This document shows positions 32,851-44,232 of a stretch of 64,000 bases of DNA, piece after piece. This DNA is from Hippasteria phrygiana (Eukaryota > Echinodermata > Asteroidea > Valvatida > Goniasteridae), in contig JAZGUH010000327.1 in NCBI GenBank assembly GCA_037893225.1, positions 1,426,001-1,490,000 on the forward strand, given 5' to 3'. The notes under the pieces were generated by a model, which was not told where the DNA came from, did no database searches, and saw nothing but the letters and a program-made list of their open reading frames with translations. Within the stretch, counting starts at the first letter, position 1; the number at the start of each line of letters is the position of its first letter. The position numbers and the translations under genes were made by a program.

Positions 32851-33435
32851 ATGGCTTCGTCTGCGGTTACCAAAACTAAAGCCGTGTCTACTCTTCAAAT
32901 GATCAAGGTGGCAATCGCGTCCCTTGGTGGCAAAGGCGGCTGCTCCTCTCAAGCCATTAAGAAGTATCTCGCGGATAATTTCAATGTAGATCTCCAAACG
33001 AAGGCCGGAACCATCCGCAACGCTTTCAACTCCGGCGTGGACAAGGGTCAGCTCATTCGCACCAAGGGTAAGGGAGCCGCCGGTTCCTTCAAGCTGGACA
33101 CAGCCAAGGAAAAGGCCGACGCCAAGGCAGCCAAGGAGAAAGAGAGAAGCAAGGCCAAGAAGGAGAAGGAACGGCTCAAGCAAACTGAACTCAAGGCCAA
33201 GAAAGCCGAAAAGACCAAGAGAGCCCGGCTGGAGAAGACCAAGAAACCCGTAGCCAAGAAGTTGCTCAAGAAATCCGGCAAGAAAACTCCCTCCAAGCCA
33301 GCTAAGCCGTCAACCAAGAAACCCGTTTCCAAGTCCACCAAGACAGCCGTCAAGCCTACAAAAGCTAAACTGGCCAAGAAGACAGCCACCAAGAACACCT
33401 CGACTAACTCAAAGAAGACGTCATCCAAGAAATAG
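32851..33435 (+). CDS. H1: Linker histone H1, unit 16
   Basis: Reference protein. Its 5' spacer is of the short class and its 3' spacer of the second type (GATACGTTAT, CGCAACAATTG), the reverse of unit 14. Confidence 0.97.
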   Translation: MASSAVTKTKAVSTLQMIKVAIASLGGKGGCSSQAIKKYLADNFNVDLQTKAGTIRNAFNSGVDKGQLIRTKGKGAAGSFKLDTAKEKADAKAAKEKERSKAKKEKERLKQTELKAKKAEKTKRARLEKTKKPVAKKLLKKSGKKTPSKPAKPSTKKPVSKSTKTAVKPTKAKLAKKTATKNTSTNSKKTSSKK

Positions 33436-33468
33436 CCGTTCTTCAGAGAAAACTACTACAAAACAAAC

Positions 33469-33503
33469 GGCTCTATTCAGAGCCACCACATTTACAAAAG
33501 AGA
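33469..33503 (+). terminator. Histone 3' stem-loop and downstream element, unit 16
   Basis: Same sequence as unit 1. Confidence 0.9.
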
Positions 33504-34175
33504 TATTTTCTTATCCAGTTGCCATCTTAAGATCCACTTTATCAATTCCCCTGCAAAACAAGGGAATACCTTGAATCGTCACGAAAATAATAATGGGCTA
33601 ATCAAAGGATACGTTATATAATTCAATGGAATTCATGTCAGTCAGGCAAACATGTCAGTAAGCAATTTTTTTAAGCAAAAGAAATCAAAACCCCAAATAG
33701 CCACCAATAGATCAATGATTTCTACGTTGTAGGAAAGAGAATTGGAAATTTGTCAAACTCACTTTACACGGTCTTTCGTTGAAATTTTTGGTTAGCAAAT
33801 CTGAATATTTGGCACACTTTTAGGACATGTACAAGAGAGCATGACTCACACGATTCAAAGGGCCTGTTCGAGTTGACGGACGCAACAATTGTTTTCCCTG
33901 GTAATTTTCCATAAATATTTTTCAACCAAACAATCAGTAGCCATGTTTTTGGCATGACAGAGGAGAGCGCAGCCGAAAGGCAATACAATCTGACACCTTA
34001 CAATTTGTCAAATTCAAGCCGGATTGTGTGGGCGCTATGCCAACAACTTTAACAGTCAGTCTGGTACCTGGTTAACAATTCATGTCATCTGACGAAGGAG
34101 CCGCACGAAAACTGTAGCTATATTTCGGGGCCTTTGCAGTGGTTTGACATAAAATTTCCCTCTTTTATTCATTAG

Positions 34176-34198
34176 GCTCAGAATTTTCTGCGGAATGA
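34176..34198 (+). repeat. 23-bp spacer insertion, before gene 17
   Basis: Same sequence and site as before gene 13. Confidence 0.9.
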
Positions 34199-34802
34199 AC
34201 TCTGCCTGCCCTCAAAAATATATAATAAAACGCCACCACCACCACCAACAACAATAATAGCAACAACAACAACAAAACAATAAACAATAAAAACAGTAGC
34301 CACGAGTAGTAATTATTGTAGTTTTGTTTTTTCCCAATTTATATCAAAGCCGATAAAGCCCCATTGTATGTTATATGTATTGATATATAGGCGTTCGGTA
34401 AAGCCTACGGAAAGCGGTGCCAAATAGAAACTAGATTGAACCAGCCAGTAAGTGATTTGTAATTAATTATCAGCAAGTAATTACGTTTTGAAAGAAAAAG
34501 AAATCAAAAACTCAAATGTAATTTCTTGATTTCCTTAATTGTACGGCTCCAAAAGCAAATTATGTGTGTTTTCCCTTGATTTTTCTTTGTTGTTATTTGT
34601 TCCAAATTATTTTGAGAGCAGGCAAAATACATTCCGCAGAAAATGTTGTGCCTATTCAGCCTTTAAGATAAGGCAATGGCGTTGTTAACTCTTTAGAATC
34701 TCATACTATTGGAAAGACAAAATCATGCACAAGCAATCTGGACCGCTTTCAAAATCTGGGAATGTCCCCTGCAGAAGCGAAAGGTAAAATAAGCAGGAAT
34801 AA

Positions 34803-34947
34803 AAACACAAAATATGCGAAAAGTTCCAAAATCGTGCAGCGCACAAGTGCACGTTGTGTTTCGGTTGATTGGGCAGCATGAATGGGTACGCAAACTTCGC
34901 AGGGCCGCAATGGCTCTTATAGGGGCACCCACTGCTTTCAGTTAGCA
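34803..34947 (+). promoter_or_regulatory. H1 gene promoter, unit 17 (drives a truncated copy)
   Basis: All core elements intact, second distal subtype. The truncated gene could therefore still be transcribed. Confidence 0.62.
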
Positions 34948-35002
34948 TTATTAGTTTGGCTTGTCACTACGGTTCAACTTGCTGGAGAAATTCAGACCAA
35001 CT

Positions 35003-35485
35003 ATGGCTTCGTCTGCGGTTACCAAAACTAAAGCCGTGTCTACTCTTCAAATGATCAAGGTGGCAATCGCGTCCCTTGGTGGCAAAGGCGGCTGCTCCTC
35101 TCAAGCCATTAAGAAGTATCTCGCGGATAATTTCAATGTAGATCTCCAAACGAAGGCCGGAACCATCCGCAACGCTTTCAACTCCGGCGTGGACAAGGGT
35201 CAGCTCATTCGCACCAAGGGTAAGGGAGCCGCCGGTTCCTTCAAGCTGGACACAGCCAAGGAAAAGGCCGACGCCAAGGCAGCCAAGGAGAAAGAGAGAA
35301 GCAAGGCCAAGAAGGAGAAGGAACGGCTCAAGCAAACTGAACTCAAGGCCAAGAAAGCCGAAAAGACCAAGAGAGCCCGGCTGGAGAAGACCAAGAAACC
35401 CGTAGCCAAGAAGTTGCTCAAGAAATCCGGCAAGAAAACTCCCTCCAAGCCAGCTAAGCCGTCAACCAAGAAACCCGTACCTTGA
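35003..35485 (+). pseudogene. H1: 3'-truncated linker histone H1, unit 17
   Basis: Codons 1-159 match the reference copy. A 241-bp deletion then joins the CCCGT of codons 158-159 (junction at 35478/35479) to ACCTTGAATC of the 3' spacer, adding one Pro and a TGA. The predicted product has 160 residues: the whole globular domain and the TPSK site are kept, but 35 tail residues with 12 of the 40 tail lysines are lost. The deletion also removes the stem-loop and downstream element, so histone-type 3' end formation is impossible. The nearest + strand AATAAA strings I see are at 36189-36201 in the next spacer. Most likely a pseudogene; a polyadenylated short H1 cannot be excluded. Confidence 0.9.
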
Positions 35486-36085
35486 ATCGTCACGAAAATA
35501 ATAATGGCTAATCAAAGGATACATTATATAATTCAATGGAATTCATGTCAGTCAGGCAAACATGTCAGTAAGCAATTTTTTTAAGCAAAAGAAATCAAAA
35601 CCCCAAATAGCCACCAATAGATCAATGATTTCTACGTTGTAGGAAAGAGAATTGGAAATTTGTCAAACTCACTTTACACGGTCTTTCGTTGAAATTTTTG
35701 GTTAGCAAATCTGAATATTTGGCACACTTTTAGGACATGTACAAGAGAGCATGACTCACACGATTCAAAGGGCCTGTTCGAGTTGACGGACGCAACAATT
35801 GTTTTCCCTGGTAATTTTCCATAAATATTTTTCAACCAAACAATCAGTAGCCATGTTTTTGGCATGACAGAGGAGAGCGCAGCCGAAAGGCAATACAATC
35901 TGACACCTTACAATTTGTCAAATTCAAGCCGGATTGTGTGGGCGCTATGCCAACAACTTTAACAGTCAGTCTGGTACCTGGTTAACAATTCATGTCATCT
36001 GACGAAGGAGCCGCACGAAAACTGTAGCTATATTTCGGGGCCTTTGCAGTGGTTTGACATAAAATTTCCCTCTTTTATTCATTAG

Positions 36086-36108
36086 GCTCAGAATTTTCTG
36101 CGGAATGA
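36086..36108 (+). repeat. 23-bp spacer insertion, before gene 18
   Basis: Same sequence and site as before gene 13. Confidence 0.9.
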
Positions 36109-36712
36109 ACTCTGCCTGCCCTCAAAAATATATAATAAAACGCCACCACCACCACCAACAACAATAATAGCAACAACAACAACAAAACAATAAACAATAA
36201 AAACAGTAGCCACGAGTAGTAATTATTGTAGTTTTGTTTTTTCCCAATTTATATCAAAGCCGATAAAGCCCCATTGTATGTTATATGTATTGATATATAG
36301 GCGTTCGGTAAAGCCTACGGAAAGCGGTGCCAAATAGAAACTAGATTGAACCAGCCAGTAAGTGATTTGTAATTAATTATCAGCAAGTAATTACGTTTTG
36401 AAAGAAAAAGAAATCAAAAACTCAAATGTAATTTCTTGATTTCCTTAATTGTACGGCTCCAAAAGCAAATTATGTGTGTTTTCCCTTGATTTTTCTTTGT
36501 TGTTATTTGTTCCAAATTATTTTGAGAGCAGGCAAAATACATTCCGCAGAAAATGTTGTGCCTATTCAGCCTTTAAGATCAGGCAATGGCGTTGTTAACT
36601 CTTTAGAATCTCATACTATTGGAAAGACAAAATCATGCACAAGCAATCTGGACCGCTTTCAAAATCTGGGAATGTCCCCTGCAGAAGCAAAAGGTAAAAT
36701 AAGCAGGAATAA

Positions 36713-36857
36713 AAACACAAAATATGCGAAAAGTTCCAAAATCGTGCAGCGCACAAGTGCACGTTGTGTTTCGGTTGATTGGGCAGCATGAATGGGTACG
36801 CAAACTTCGCAGGGCCGCAATGGCTCTTATAGGGGCACCCACTGCTTTCAGTTAGCA
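36713..36857 (+). promoter_or_regulatory. H1 gene promoter, unit 18
   Basis: Core unchanged. First distal subtype although the spacer has the insertion, so a switch between classes lies between about 36200 and 36570. Confidence 0.65.
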
Positions 36858-36912
36858 TTATTAGTTTGGCTTGTCACTACGGTTCAACTTGCTGGAGAAA
36901 TTCAGACCAACT

Positions 36913-37497
36913 ATGGCTTCGTCTGCGGTTACCAAAACTAAAGCCGTGTCTACTCTTCAAATGATCAAGGTGGCAATCGCGTCCCTTGGTGGCAAAGGCG
37001 GCTGCTCCTCTCAAGCCATTAAGAAGTATCTCGCGGATAATTTCAATGTAGATCTCCAAACGAAGGCCGGAACCATCCGCAACGCTTTCAACTCCGGCGT
37101 GGACAAGGGTCAGCTCATTCGCACCAAGGGTAAGGGAGCCGCCGGTTCCTTCAAGCTGGACACAGCCAAGGAAAAGGCCGACGCCAAGGCAGCCAAGGAG
37201 AAAGAGAGAAGCAAGGCCAAGAAGGAGAAGGAACGGCTCAAGCAAACTGAACTCAAGGCCAAGAAAGCCGAAAAGACCAAGAGAGCCCGGCTGGAGAAGA
37301 CCAAGAAACCCGTAGCCAAGAAGTTGCTCAAGAAATCCGGCAAGAAAACTCCCTCCAAGCCAGCTAAGCCGTCAACCAAGAAACCCGTTTCCAAGTCCAC
37401 CAAGACAGCCGTCAAGCCTACAAAAGCTAAACTGGCCAAGAAGACAGCCACCAAGAACACCTCGACTAACTCAAAGAAGACGTCATCCAAGAAATAG
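36913..37497 (+). CDS. H1: Linker histone H1, unit 18
   Basis: Reference protein. Intact member of the second higher-order dimer, lying between truncated copies in units 17 and 19. Confidence 0.97.
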   Translation: MASSAVTKTKAVSTLQMIKVAIASLGGKGGCSSQAIKKYLADNFNVDLQTKAGTIRNAFNSGVDKGQLIRTKGKGAAGSFKLDTAKEKADAKAAKEKERSKAKKEKERLKQTELKAKKAEKTKRARLEKTKKPVAKKLLKKSGKKTPSKPAKPSTKKPVSKSTKTAVKPTKAKLAKKTATKNTSTNSKKTSSKK

Positions 37498-37530
37498 CCG
37501 TTCTTCAGAGAAAACTACTACAAAACAAAC

Positions 37531-37565
37531 GGCTCTATTCAGAGCCACCACATTTACAAAAGAGA
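37531..37565 (+). terminator. Histone 3' stem-loop and downstream element, unit 18
   Basis: Same sequence as unit 1. Confidence 0.9.
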
Positions 37566-38237
37566 TATTTTCTTATCCAGTTGCCATCTTAAGATCCACT
37601 TTATCAATTCCCCTGCAAAACAAGGGAATACCTTGAATCGTCACGAAAATAATAATGGGCTAATCAAAGGATACGTTATATAATTCAATGGAATTCATGT
37701 CAGTCAGGCAAACATGTCAGTAAGCAATTTTTTTAAGCAAAAGAAATCAAAACCCCAAATAGCCACCAATAGATCAATGATTTCTACGTTGTAGGAAAGA
37801 GAATTGGAAATTTGTCAAACTCACTTTACACGGTCTTTCGTTGAAATTTTTGGTTAGCAAATCTGAATATTTGGCACACTTTTAGGACATGTACAAGAGA
37901 GCATGACTCACACGATTCAAAGGGCCTGTTCGAGTTGACGGACGCAACAATTGTTTTCCCTGGTAATTTTCCATAAATATTTTTCAACCAAACAATCAGT
38001 AGCCATGTTTTTGGCATGACAGAGGAGAGCGCAGCCGAAAGGCAATACAATCTGACACCTTACAATTTGTCAAATTCAAGCCGGATTGTGTGGGCGCTAT
38101 GCCAACAACTTTAACAGTCAGTCTGGTACCTGGTTAACAATTCATGTCATCTGACGAAGGAGCCGCACGAAAACTGTAGCTATATTTCGGGGCCTTTGCA
38201 GTGGTTTGACATAAAATTTCCCTCTTTTATTCATTAG

Positions 38238-38260
38238 GCTCAGAATTTTCTGCGGAATGA
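38238..38260 (+). repeat. 23-bp spacer insertion, before gene 19
   Basis: Same sequence and site as before gene 13. Confidence 0.9.
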
Positions 38261-38864
38261 ACTCTGCCTGCCCTCAAAAATATATAATAAAACGCCACCA
38301 CCACCACCAACAACAATAATAGCAACAACAACAACAAAACAATAAACAATAAAAACAGTAGCCACGAGTAGTAATTATTGTAGTTTTGTTTTTTCCCAAT
38401 TTATATCAAAGCCGATAAAGCCCCATTGTATGTTATATGTATTGATATATAGGCGTTCGGTAAAGCCTACGGAAAGCGGTGCCAAATAGAAACTAGATTG
38501 AACCAGCCAGTAAGTGATTTGTAATTAATTATCAGCAAGTAATTACGTTTTGAAAGAAAAAGAAATCAAAAACTCAAATGTAATTTCTTGATTTCCTTAA
38601 TTGTACGGCTCCAAAAGCAAATTATGTGTGTTTTCCCTTGATTTTTCTTTGTTGTTATTTGTTCCAAATTATTTTGAGAGCAGGCAAAATACATTCCGCA
38701 GAAAATGTTGTGCCTATTCAGCCTTTAAGATAAGGCAATGGCGTTGTTAACTCTTTAGAATCTCATACTATTGGAAAGACAAAATCATGCACAAGCAATC
38801 TGGACCGCTTTCAAAATCTGGGAATGTCCCCTGCAGAAGCGAAAGGTAAAATAAGCAGGAATAA

Positions 38865-39009
38865 AAACACAAAATATGCGAAAAGTTCCAAAATCGTGCA
38901 GCGCACAAGTGCACGTTGTGTTTCGGTTGATTGGGCAGCATGAATGGGTACGCAAACTTCGCAGGGCCGCAATGGCTCTTATAGGGGCACCCACTGCTTT
39001 CAGTTAGCA
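38865..39009 (+). promoter_or_regulatory. H1 gene promoter, unit 19 (drives a truncated copy)
   Basis: Core elements intact; second distal subtype. Confidence 0.62.
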
Positions 39010-39064
39010 TTATTAGTTTGGCTTGTCACTACGGTTCAACTTGCTGGAGAAATTCAGACCAACT

Positions 39065-39547
39065 ATGGCTTCGTCTGCGGTTACCAAAACTAAAGCCGTG
39101 TCTACTCTTCAAATGATCAAGGTGGCAATCGCGTCCCTTGGTGGCAAAGGCGGCTGCTCCTCTCAAGCCATTAAGAAGTATCTCGCGGATAATTTCAATG
39201 TAGATCTCCAAACGAAGGCCGGAACCATCCGCAACGCTTTCAACTCCGGCGTGGACAAGGGTCAGCTCATTCGCACCAAGGGTAAGGGAGCCGCCGGTTC
39301 CTTCAAGCTGGACACAGCCAAGGAAAAGGCCGACGCCAAGGCAGCCAAGGAGAAAGAGAGAAGCAAGGCCAAGAAGGAGAAGGAACGGCTCAAGCAAACT
39401 GAACTCAAGGCCAAGAAAGCCGAAAAGACCAAGAGAGCCCGGCTGGAGAAGACCAAGAAACCCGTAGCCAAGAAGTTGCTCAAGAAATCCGGCAAGAAAA
39501 CTCCCTCCAAGCCAGCTAAGCCGTCAACCAAGAAACCCGTACCTTGA
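39065..39547 (+). pseudogene. H1: 3'-truncated linker histone H1, unit 19
   Basis: Same deletion as unit 17, with the junction at 39540/39541 and the same 1-bp loss (AATAATGGC for AATAATGGGC) just downstream. The identical breakpoint shows a single deletion event later copied by duplication. Product of 160 residues, no stem-loop. Confidence 0.9.
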
Positions 39548-40147
39548 ATCGTCACGAAAATAATAATGGCTAATCAAAGGATACATTATATAATTCAATG
39601 GAATTCATGTCAGTCAGGCAAACATGTCAGTAAGCAATTTTTTTAAGCAAAAGAAATCAAAACCCCAAATAGCCACCAATAGATCAATGATTTCTACGTT
39701 GTAGGAAAGAGAATTGGAAATTTGTCAAACTCACTTTACACGGTCTTTCGTTGAAATTTTTGGTTAGCAAATCTGAATATTTGGCACACTTTTAGGACAT
39801 GTACAAGAGAGCATGACTCACACGATTCAAAGGGCCTGTTCGAGTTGACGGACGCAACAATTGTTTTCCCTGGTAATTTTCCATAAATATTTTTCAACCA
39901 AACAATCAGTAGCCATGTTTTTGGCATGACAGAGGAGAGCGCAGCCGAAAGGCAATACAATCTGACACCTTACAATTTGTCAAATTCAAGCCGGATTGTG
40001 TGGGCGCTATGCCAACAACTTTAACAGTCAGTCTGGTACCTGGTTAACAATTCATGTCATCTGACGAAGGAGCCGCACGAAAACTGTAGCTATATTTCGG
40101 GGCCTTTGCAGTGGTTTGACATAAAATTTCCCTCTTTTATTCATTAG

Positions 40148-40170
40148 GCTCAGAATTTTCTGCGGAATGA
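40148..40170 (+). repeat. 23-bp spacer insertion, before gene 20
   Basis: Same sequence and site as before gene 13. Confidence 0.9.
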
Positions 40171-40774
40171 ACTCTGCCTGCCCTCAAAAATATATAATAA
40201 AACGCCACCACCACCACCAACAACAATAATAGCAACAACAACAACAAAACAATAAACAATAAAAACAGTAGCCACGAGTAGTAATTATTGTAGTTTTGTT
40301 TTTTCCCAATTTATATCAAAGCCGATAAAGCCCCATTGTATGTTATATGTATTGATATATAGGCGTTCGGTAAAGCCTACGGAAAGCGGTGCCAAATAGA
40401 AACTAGATTGAACCAGCCAGTAAGTGATTTGTAATTAATTATCAGCAAGTAATTACGTTTTGAAAGAAAAAGAAATCAAAAACTCAAATGTAATTTCTTG
40501 ATTTCCTTAATTGTACGGCTCCAAAAGCAAATTATGTGTGTTTTCCCTTGATTTTTCTTTGTTGTTATTTGTTCCAAATTATTTTGAGAGCAGGCAAAAT
40601 ACATTCCGCAGAAAATGTTGTGCCTATTCAGCCTTTAAGATAAGGCAATGGCGTTGTTAACTCTTTAGAATCTCATACTATTGGAAAGACAAAATCATGC
40701 ACAAGCAATCTGGACCGCTTTCAAAATCTGGGAATGTCCCCTGCAGAAGCGAAAGGTAAAATAAGCAGGAATAA

Positions 40775-40919
40775 AAACACAAAATATGCGAAAAGTTCCA
40801 AAATCGTGCAGCGCACAAGTGCACGTTGTGTTTCGGTTGATTGGGCAGCATGAATGGGTACGCAAACTTCGCAGGGCCGCAATGGCTCTTATAGGGGCAC
40901 CCACTGCTTTCAGTTAGCA
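40775..40919 (+). promoter_or_regulatory. H1 gene promoter, unit 20
   Basis: Core unchanged; second distal subtype. Confidence 0.65.
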
Positions 40920-40974
40920 TTATTAGTTTGGCTTGTCACTACGGTTCAACTTGCTGGAGAAATTCAGACCAACT

Positions 40975-41559
40975 ATGGCTTCGTCTGCGGTTACCAAAAC
41001 TAAAGCCGTGTCTACTCTTCAAATGATCAAGGTGGCAATCGCGTCCCTTGGTGGCAAAGGCGGCTGCTCCTCTCAAGCCATTAAGAAGTATCTCGCGGAT
41101 AATTTCAATGTAGATCTCCAAACGAAGGCCGGAACCATCCGCAACGCTTTCAACTCCGGCGTGGACAAGGGTCAGCTCATTCGCACCAAGGGTAAGGGAG
41201 CCGCCGGTTCCTTCAAGCTGGACACAGCCAAGGAAAAGGCCGACGCCAAGGCAGCCAAGGAGAAAGAGAGAAGCAAGGCCAAGAAGGAGAAGGAACGGCT
41301 CAAGCAAACTGAACTCAAGGCCAAGAAAGCCGAAAAGACCAAGAGAGCCCGGCTGGAGAAGACCAAGAAACCCGTAGCCAAGAAGTTGCTCAAGAAATCC
41401 GGCAAGAAAACTCCCTCCAAGCCAGCTAAGCCGTCAACCAAGAAACCCGTTTCCAAGTCCACCAAGACAGCCGTCAAGCCTACAAAAGCTAAACTGGCCA
41501 AGAAGACAGCCACCAAGAACACCTCGACTAACTCAAAGAAGACGTCATCCAAGAAATAG
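40975..41559 (+). CDS. H1: Linker histone H1, unit 20
   Basis: Reference protein; intact member of the third higher-order dimer. Confidence 0.97.
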   Translation: MASSAVTKTKAVSTLQMIKVAIASLGGKGGCSSQAIKKYLADNFNVDLQTKAGTIRNAFNSGVDKGQLIRTKGKGAAGSFKLDTAKEKADAKAAKEKERSKAKKEKERLKQTELKAKKAEKTKRARLEKTKKPVAKKLLKKSGKKTPSKPAKPSTKKPVSKSTKTAVKPTKAKLAKKTATKNTSTNSKKTSSKK

Positions 41560-41592
41560 CCGTTCTTCAGAGAAAACTACTACAAAACAAAC

Positions 41593-41627
41593 GGCTCTAT
41601 TCAGAGCCACCACATTTACAAAAGAGA
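41593..41627 (+). terminator. Histone 3' stem-loop and downstream element, unit 20
   Basis: Same sequence as unit 1. Confidence 0.9.
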
Positions 41628-42299
41628 TATTTTCTTATCCAGTTGCCATCTTAAGATCCACTTTATCAATTCCCCTGCAAAACAAGGGAATACCTTGAAT
41701 CGTCACGAAAATAATAATGGGCTAATCAAAGGATACGTTATATAATTCAATGGAATTCATGTCAGTCAGGCAAACATGTCAGTAAGCAATTTTTTTAAGC
41801 AAAAGAAATCAAAACCCCAAATAGCCACCAATAGATCAATGATTTCTACGTTGTAGGAAAGAGAATTGGAAATTTGTCAAACTCACTTTACACGGTCTTT
41901 CGTTGAAATTTTTGGTTAGCAAATCTGAATATTTGGCACACTTTTAGGACATGTACAAGAGAGCATGACTCACACGATTCAAAGGGCCTGTTCGAGTTGA
42001 CGGACGCAACAATTGTTTTCCCTGGTAATTTTCCATAAATATTTTTCAACCAAACAATCAGTAGCCATGTTTTTGGCATGACAGAGGAGAGCGCAGCCGA
42101 AAGGCAATACAATCTGACACCTTACAATTTGTCAAATTCAAGCCGGATTGTGTGGGCGCTATGCCAACAACTTTAACAGTCAGTCTGGTACCTGGTTAAC
42201 AATTCATGTCATCTGACGAAGGAGCCGCACGAAAACTGTAGCTATATTTCGGGGCCTTTGCAGTGGTTTGACATAAAATTTCCCTCTTTTATTCATTAG

Positions 42300-42322
42300 G
42301 CTCAGAATTTTCTGCGGAATGA
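42300..42322 (+). repeat. 23-bp spacer insertion, before gene 21
   Basis: Same sequence and site as before gene 13. Confidence 0.9.
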
Positions 42323-42926
42323 ACTCTGCCTGCCCTCAAAAATATATAATAAAACGCCACCACCACCACCAACAACAATAATAGCAACAACAACAACAAA
42401 ACAATAAACAATAAAAACAGTAGCCACGAGTAGTAATTATTGTAGTTTTGTTTTTTCCCAATTTATATCAAAGCCGATAAAGCCCCATTGTATGTTATAT
42501 GTATTGATATATAGGCGTTCGGTAAAGCCTACGGAAAGCGGTGCCAAATAGAAACTAGATTGAACCAGCCAGTAAGTGATTTGTAATTAATTATCAGCAA
42601 GTAATTACGTTTTGAAAGAAAAAGAAATCAAAAACTCAAATGTAATTTCTTGATTTCCTTAATTGTACGGCTCCAAAAGCAAATTATGTGTGTTTTCCCT
42701 TGATTTTTCTTTGTTGTTATTTGTTCCAAATTATTTTGAGAGCAGGCAAAATACATTCCGCAGAAAATGTTGTGCCTATTCAGCCTTTAAGATAAGGCAA
42801 TGGCGTTGTTAACTCTTTAGAATCTCATACTATTGGAAAGACAAAATCATGCACAAGCAATCTGGACCGCTTTCAAAATCTGGGAATGTCCCCTGCAGAA
42901 GCGAAAGGTAAAATAAGCAGGAATAA

Positions 42927-43071
42927 AAACACAAAATATGCGAAAAGTTCCAAAATCGTGCAGCGCACAAGTGCACGTTGTGTTTCGGTTGATTGGGCAG
43001 CATGAATGGGTACGCAAACTTCGCAGGGCCGCAATGGCTCTTATAGGGGCACCCACTGCTTTCAGTTAGCA
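42927..43071 (+). promoter_or_regulatory. H1 gene promoter, unit 21 (drives a truncated copy)
   Basis: Core elements intact; second distal subtype. Confidence 0.62.
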
Positions 43072-43126
43072 TTATTAGTTTGGCTTGTCACTACGGTTCA
43101 ACTTGCTGGAGAAATTCAGACCAACT

Positions 43127-43609
43127 ATGGCTTCGTCTGCGGTTACCAAAACTAAAGCCGTGTCTACTCTTCAAATGATCAAGGTGGCAATCGCGTCCCT
43201 TGGTGGCAAAGGCGGCTGCTCCTCTCAAGCCATTAAGAAGTATCTCGCGGATAATTTCAATGTAGATCTCCAAACGAAGGCCGGAACCATCCGCAACGCT
43301 TTCAACTCCGGCGTGGACAAGGGTCAGCTCATTCGCACCAAGGGTAAGGGAGCCGCCGGTTCCTTCAAGCTGGACACAGCCAAGGAAAAGGCCGACGCCA
43401 AGGCAGCCAAGGAGAAAGAGAGAAGCAAGGCCAAGAAGGAGAAGGAACGGCTCAAGCAAACTGAACTCAAGGCCAAGAAAGCCGAAAAGACCAAGAGAGC
43501 CCGGCTGGAGAAGACCAAGAAACCCGTAGCCAAGAAGTTGCTCAAGAAATCCGGCAAGAAAACTCCCTCCAAGCCAGCTAAGCCGTCAACCAAGAAACCC
43601 GTACCTTGA
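43127..43609 (+). pseudogene. H1: 3'-truncated linker histone H1, unit 21
   Basis: Third copy of the deletion allele, junction at 43602/43603, with the same terminal Pro-stop and the same 1-bp loss downstream. No additional change in its 159 shared codons, so these copies are as well conserved as the intact ones. Confidence 0.9.
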
Positions 43610-44209
43610 ATCGTCACGAAAATAATAATGGCTAATCAAAGGATACATTATATAATTCAATGGAATTCATGTCAGTCAGGCAAACATGTCAGTAAGCAAT
43701 TTTTTTAAGCAAAAGAAATCAAAACCCCAAATAGCCACCAATAGATCAATGATTTCTACGTTGTAGGAAAGAGAATTGGAAATTTGTCAAACTCACTTTA
43801 CACGGTCTTTCGTTGAAATTTTTGGTTAGCAAATCTGAATATTTGGCACACTTTTAGGACATGTACAAGAGAGCATGACTCACACGATTCAAAGGGCCTG
43901 TTCGAGTTGACGGACGCAACAATTGTTTTCCCTGGTAATTTTCCATAAATATTTTTCAACCAAACAATCAGTAGCCATGTTTTTGGCATGACAGAGGAGA
44001 GCGCAGCCGAAAGGCAATACAATCTGACACCTTACAATTTGTCAAATTCAAGCCGGATTGTGTGGGCGCTATGCCAACAACTTTAACAGTCAGTCTGGTA
44101 CCTGGTTAACAATTCATGTCATCTGACGAAGGAGCCGCACGAAAACTGTAGCTATATTTCGGGGCCTTTGCAGTGGTTTGACATAAAATTTCCCTCTTTT
44201 ATTCATTAG

Positions 44210-44232
44210 GCTCAGAATTTTCTGCGGAATGA
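44210..44232 (+). repeat. 23-bp spacer insertion, before gene 22
   Basis: Same sequence and site as before gene 13. Confidence 0.9.

Larger units (their letters stand above)
31960..35998 (+). repeat. Higher-order dimer 1: intact unit 16 plus truncated unit 17
   Basis: First of three successive pairs in which an intact H1 unit is followed by a unit with the 241-bp deletion. It is 4039 bp rather than 4062 because unit 16 lacks the 23-bp insertion. Confidence 0.85.
35999..40060 (+). repeat. Higher-order dimer 2: intact unit 18 plus truncated unit 19
   Basis: 4062 bp, made of a 2152-bp and a 1910-bp unit. It differs from dimer 3 mainly in the distal promoter subtype of its first unit. Confidence 0.9.
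40061..44122 (+). repeat. Higher-order dimer 3: intact unit 20 plus truncated unit 21
   Basis: 4062 bp, made of a 2152-bp and a 1910-bp unit, both with the insertion and the second promoter subtype. Confidence 0.9.
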
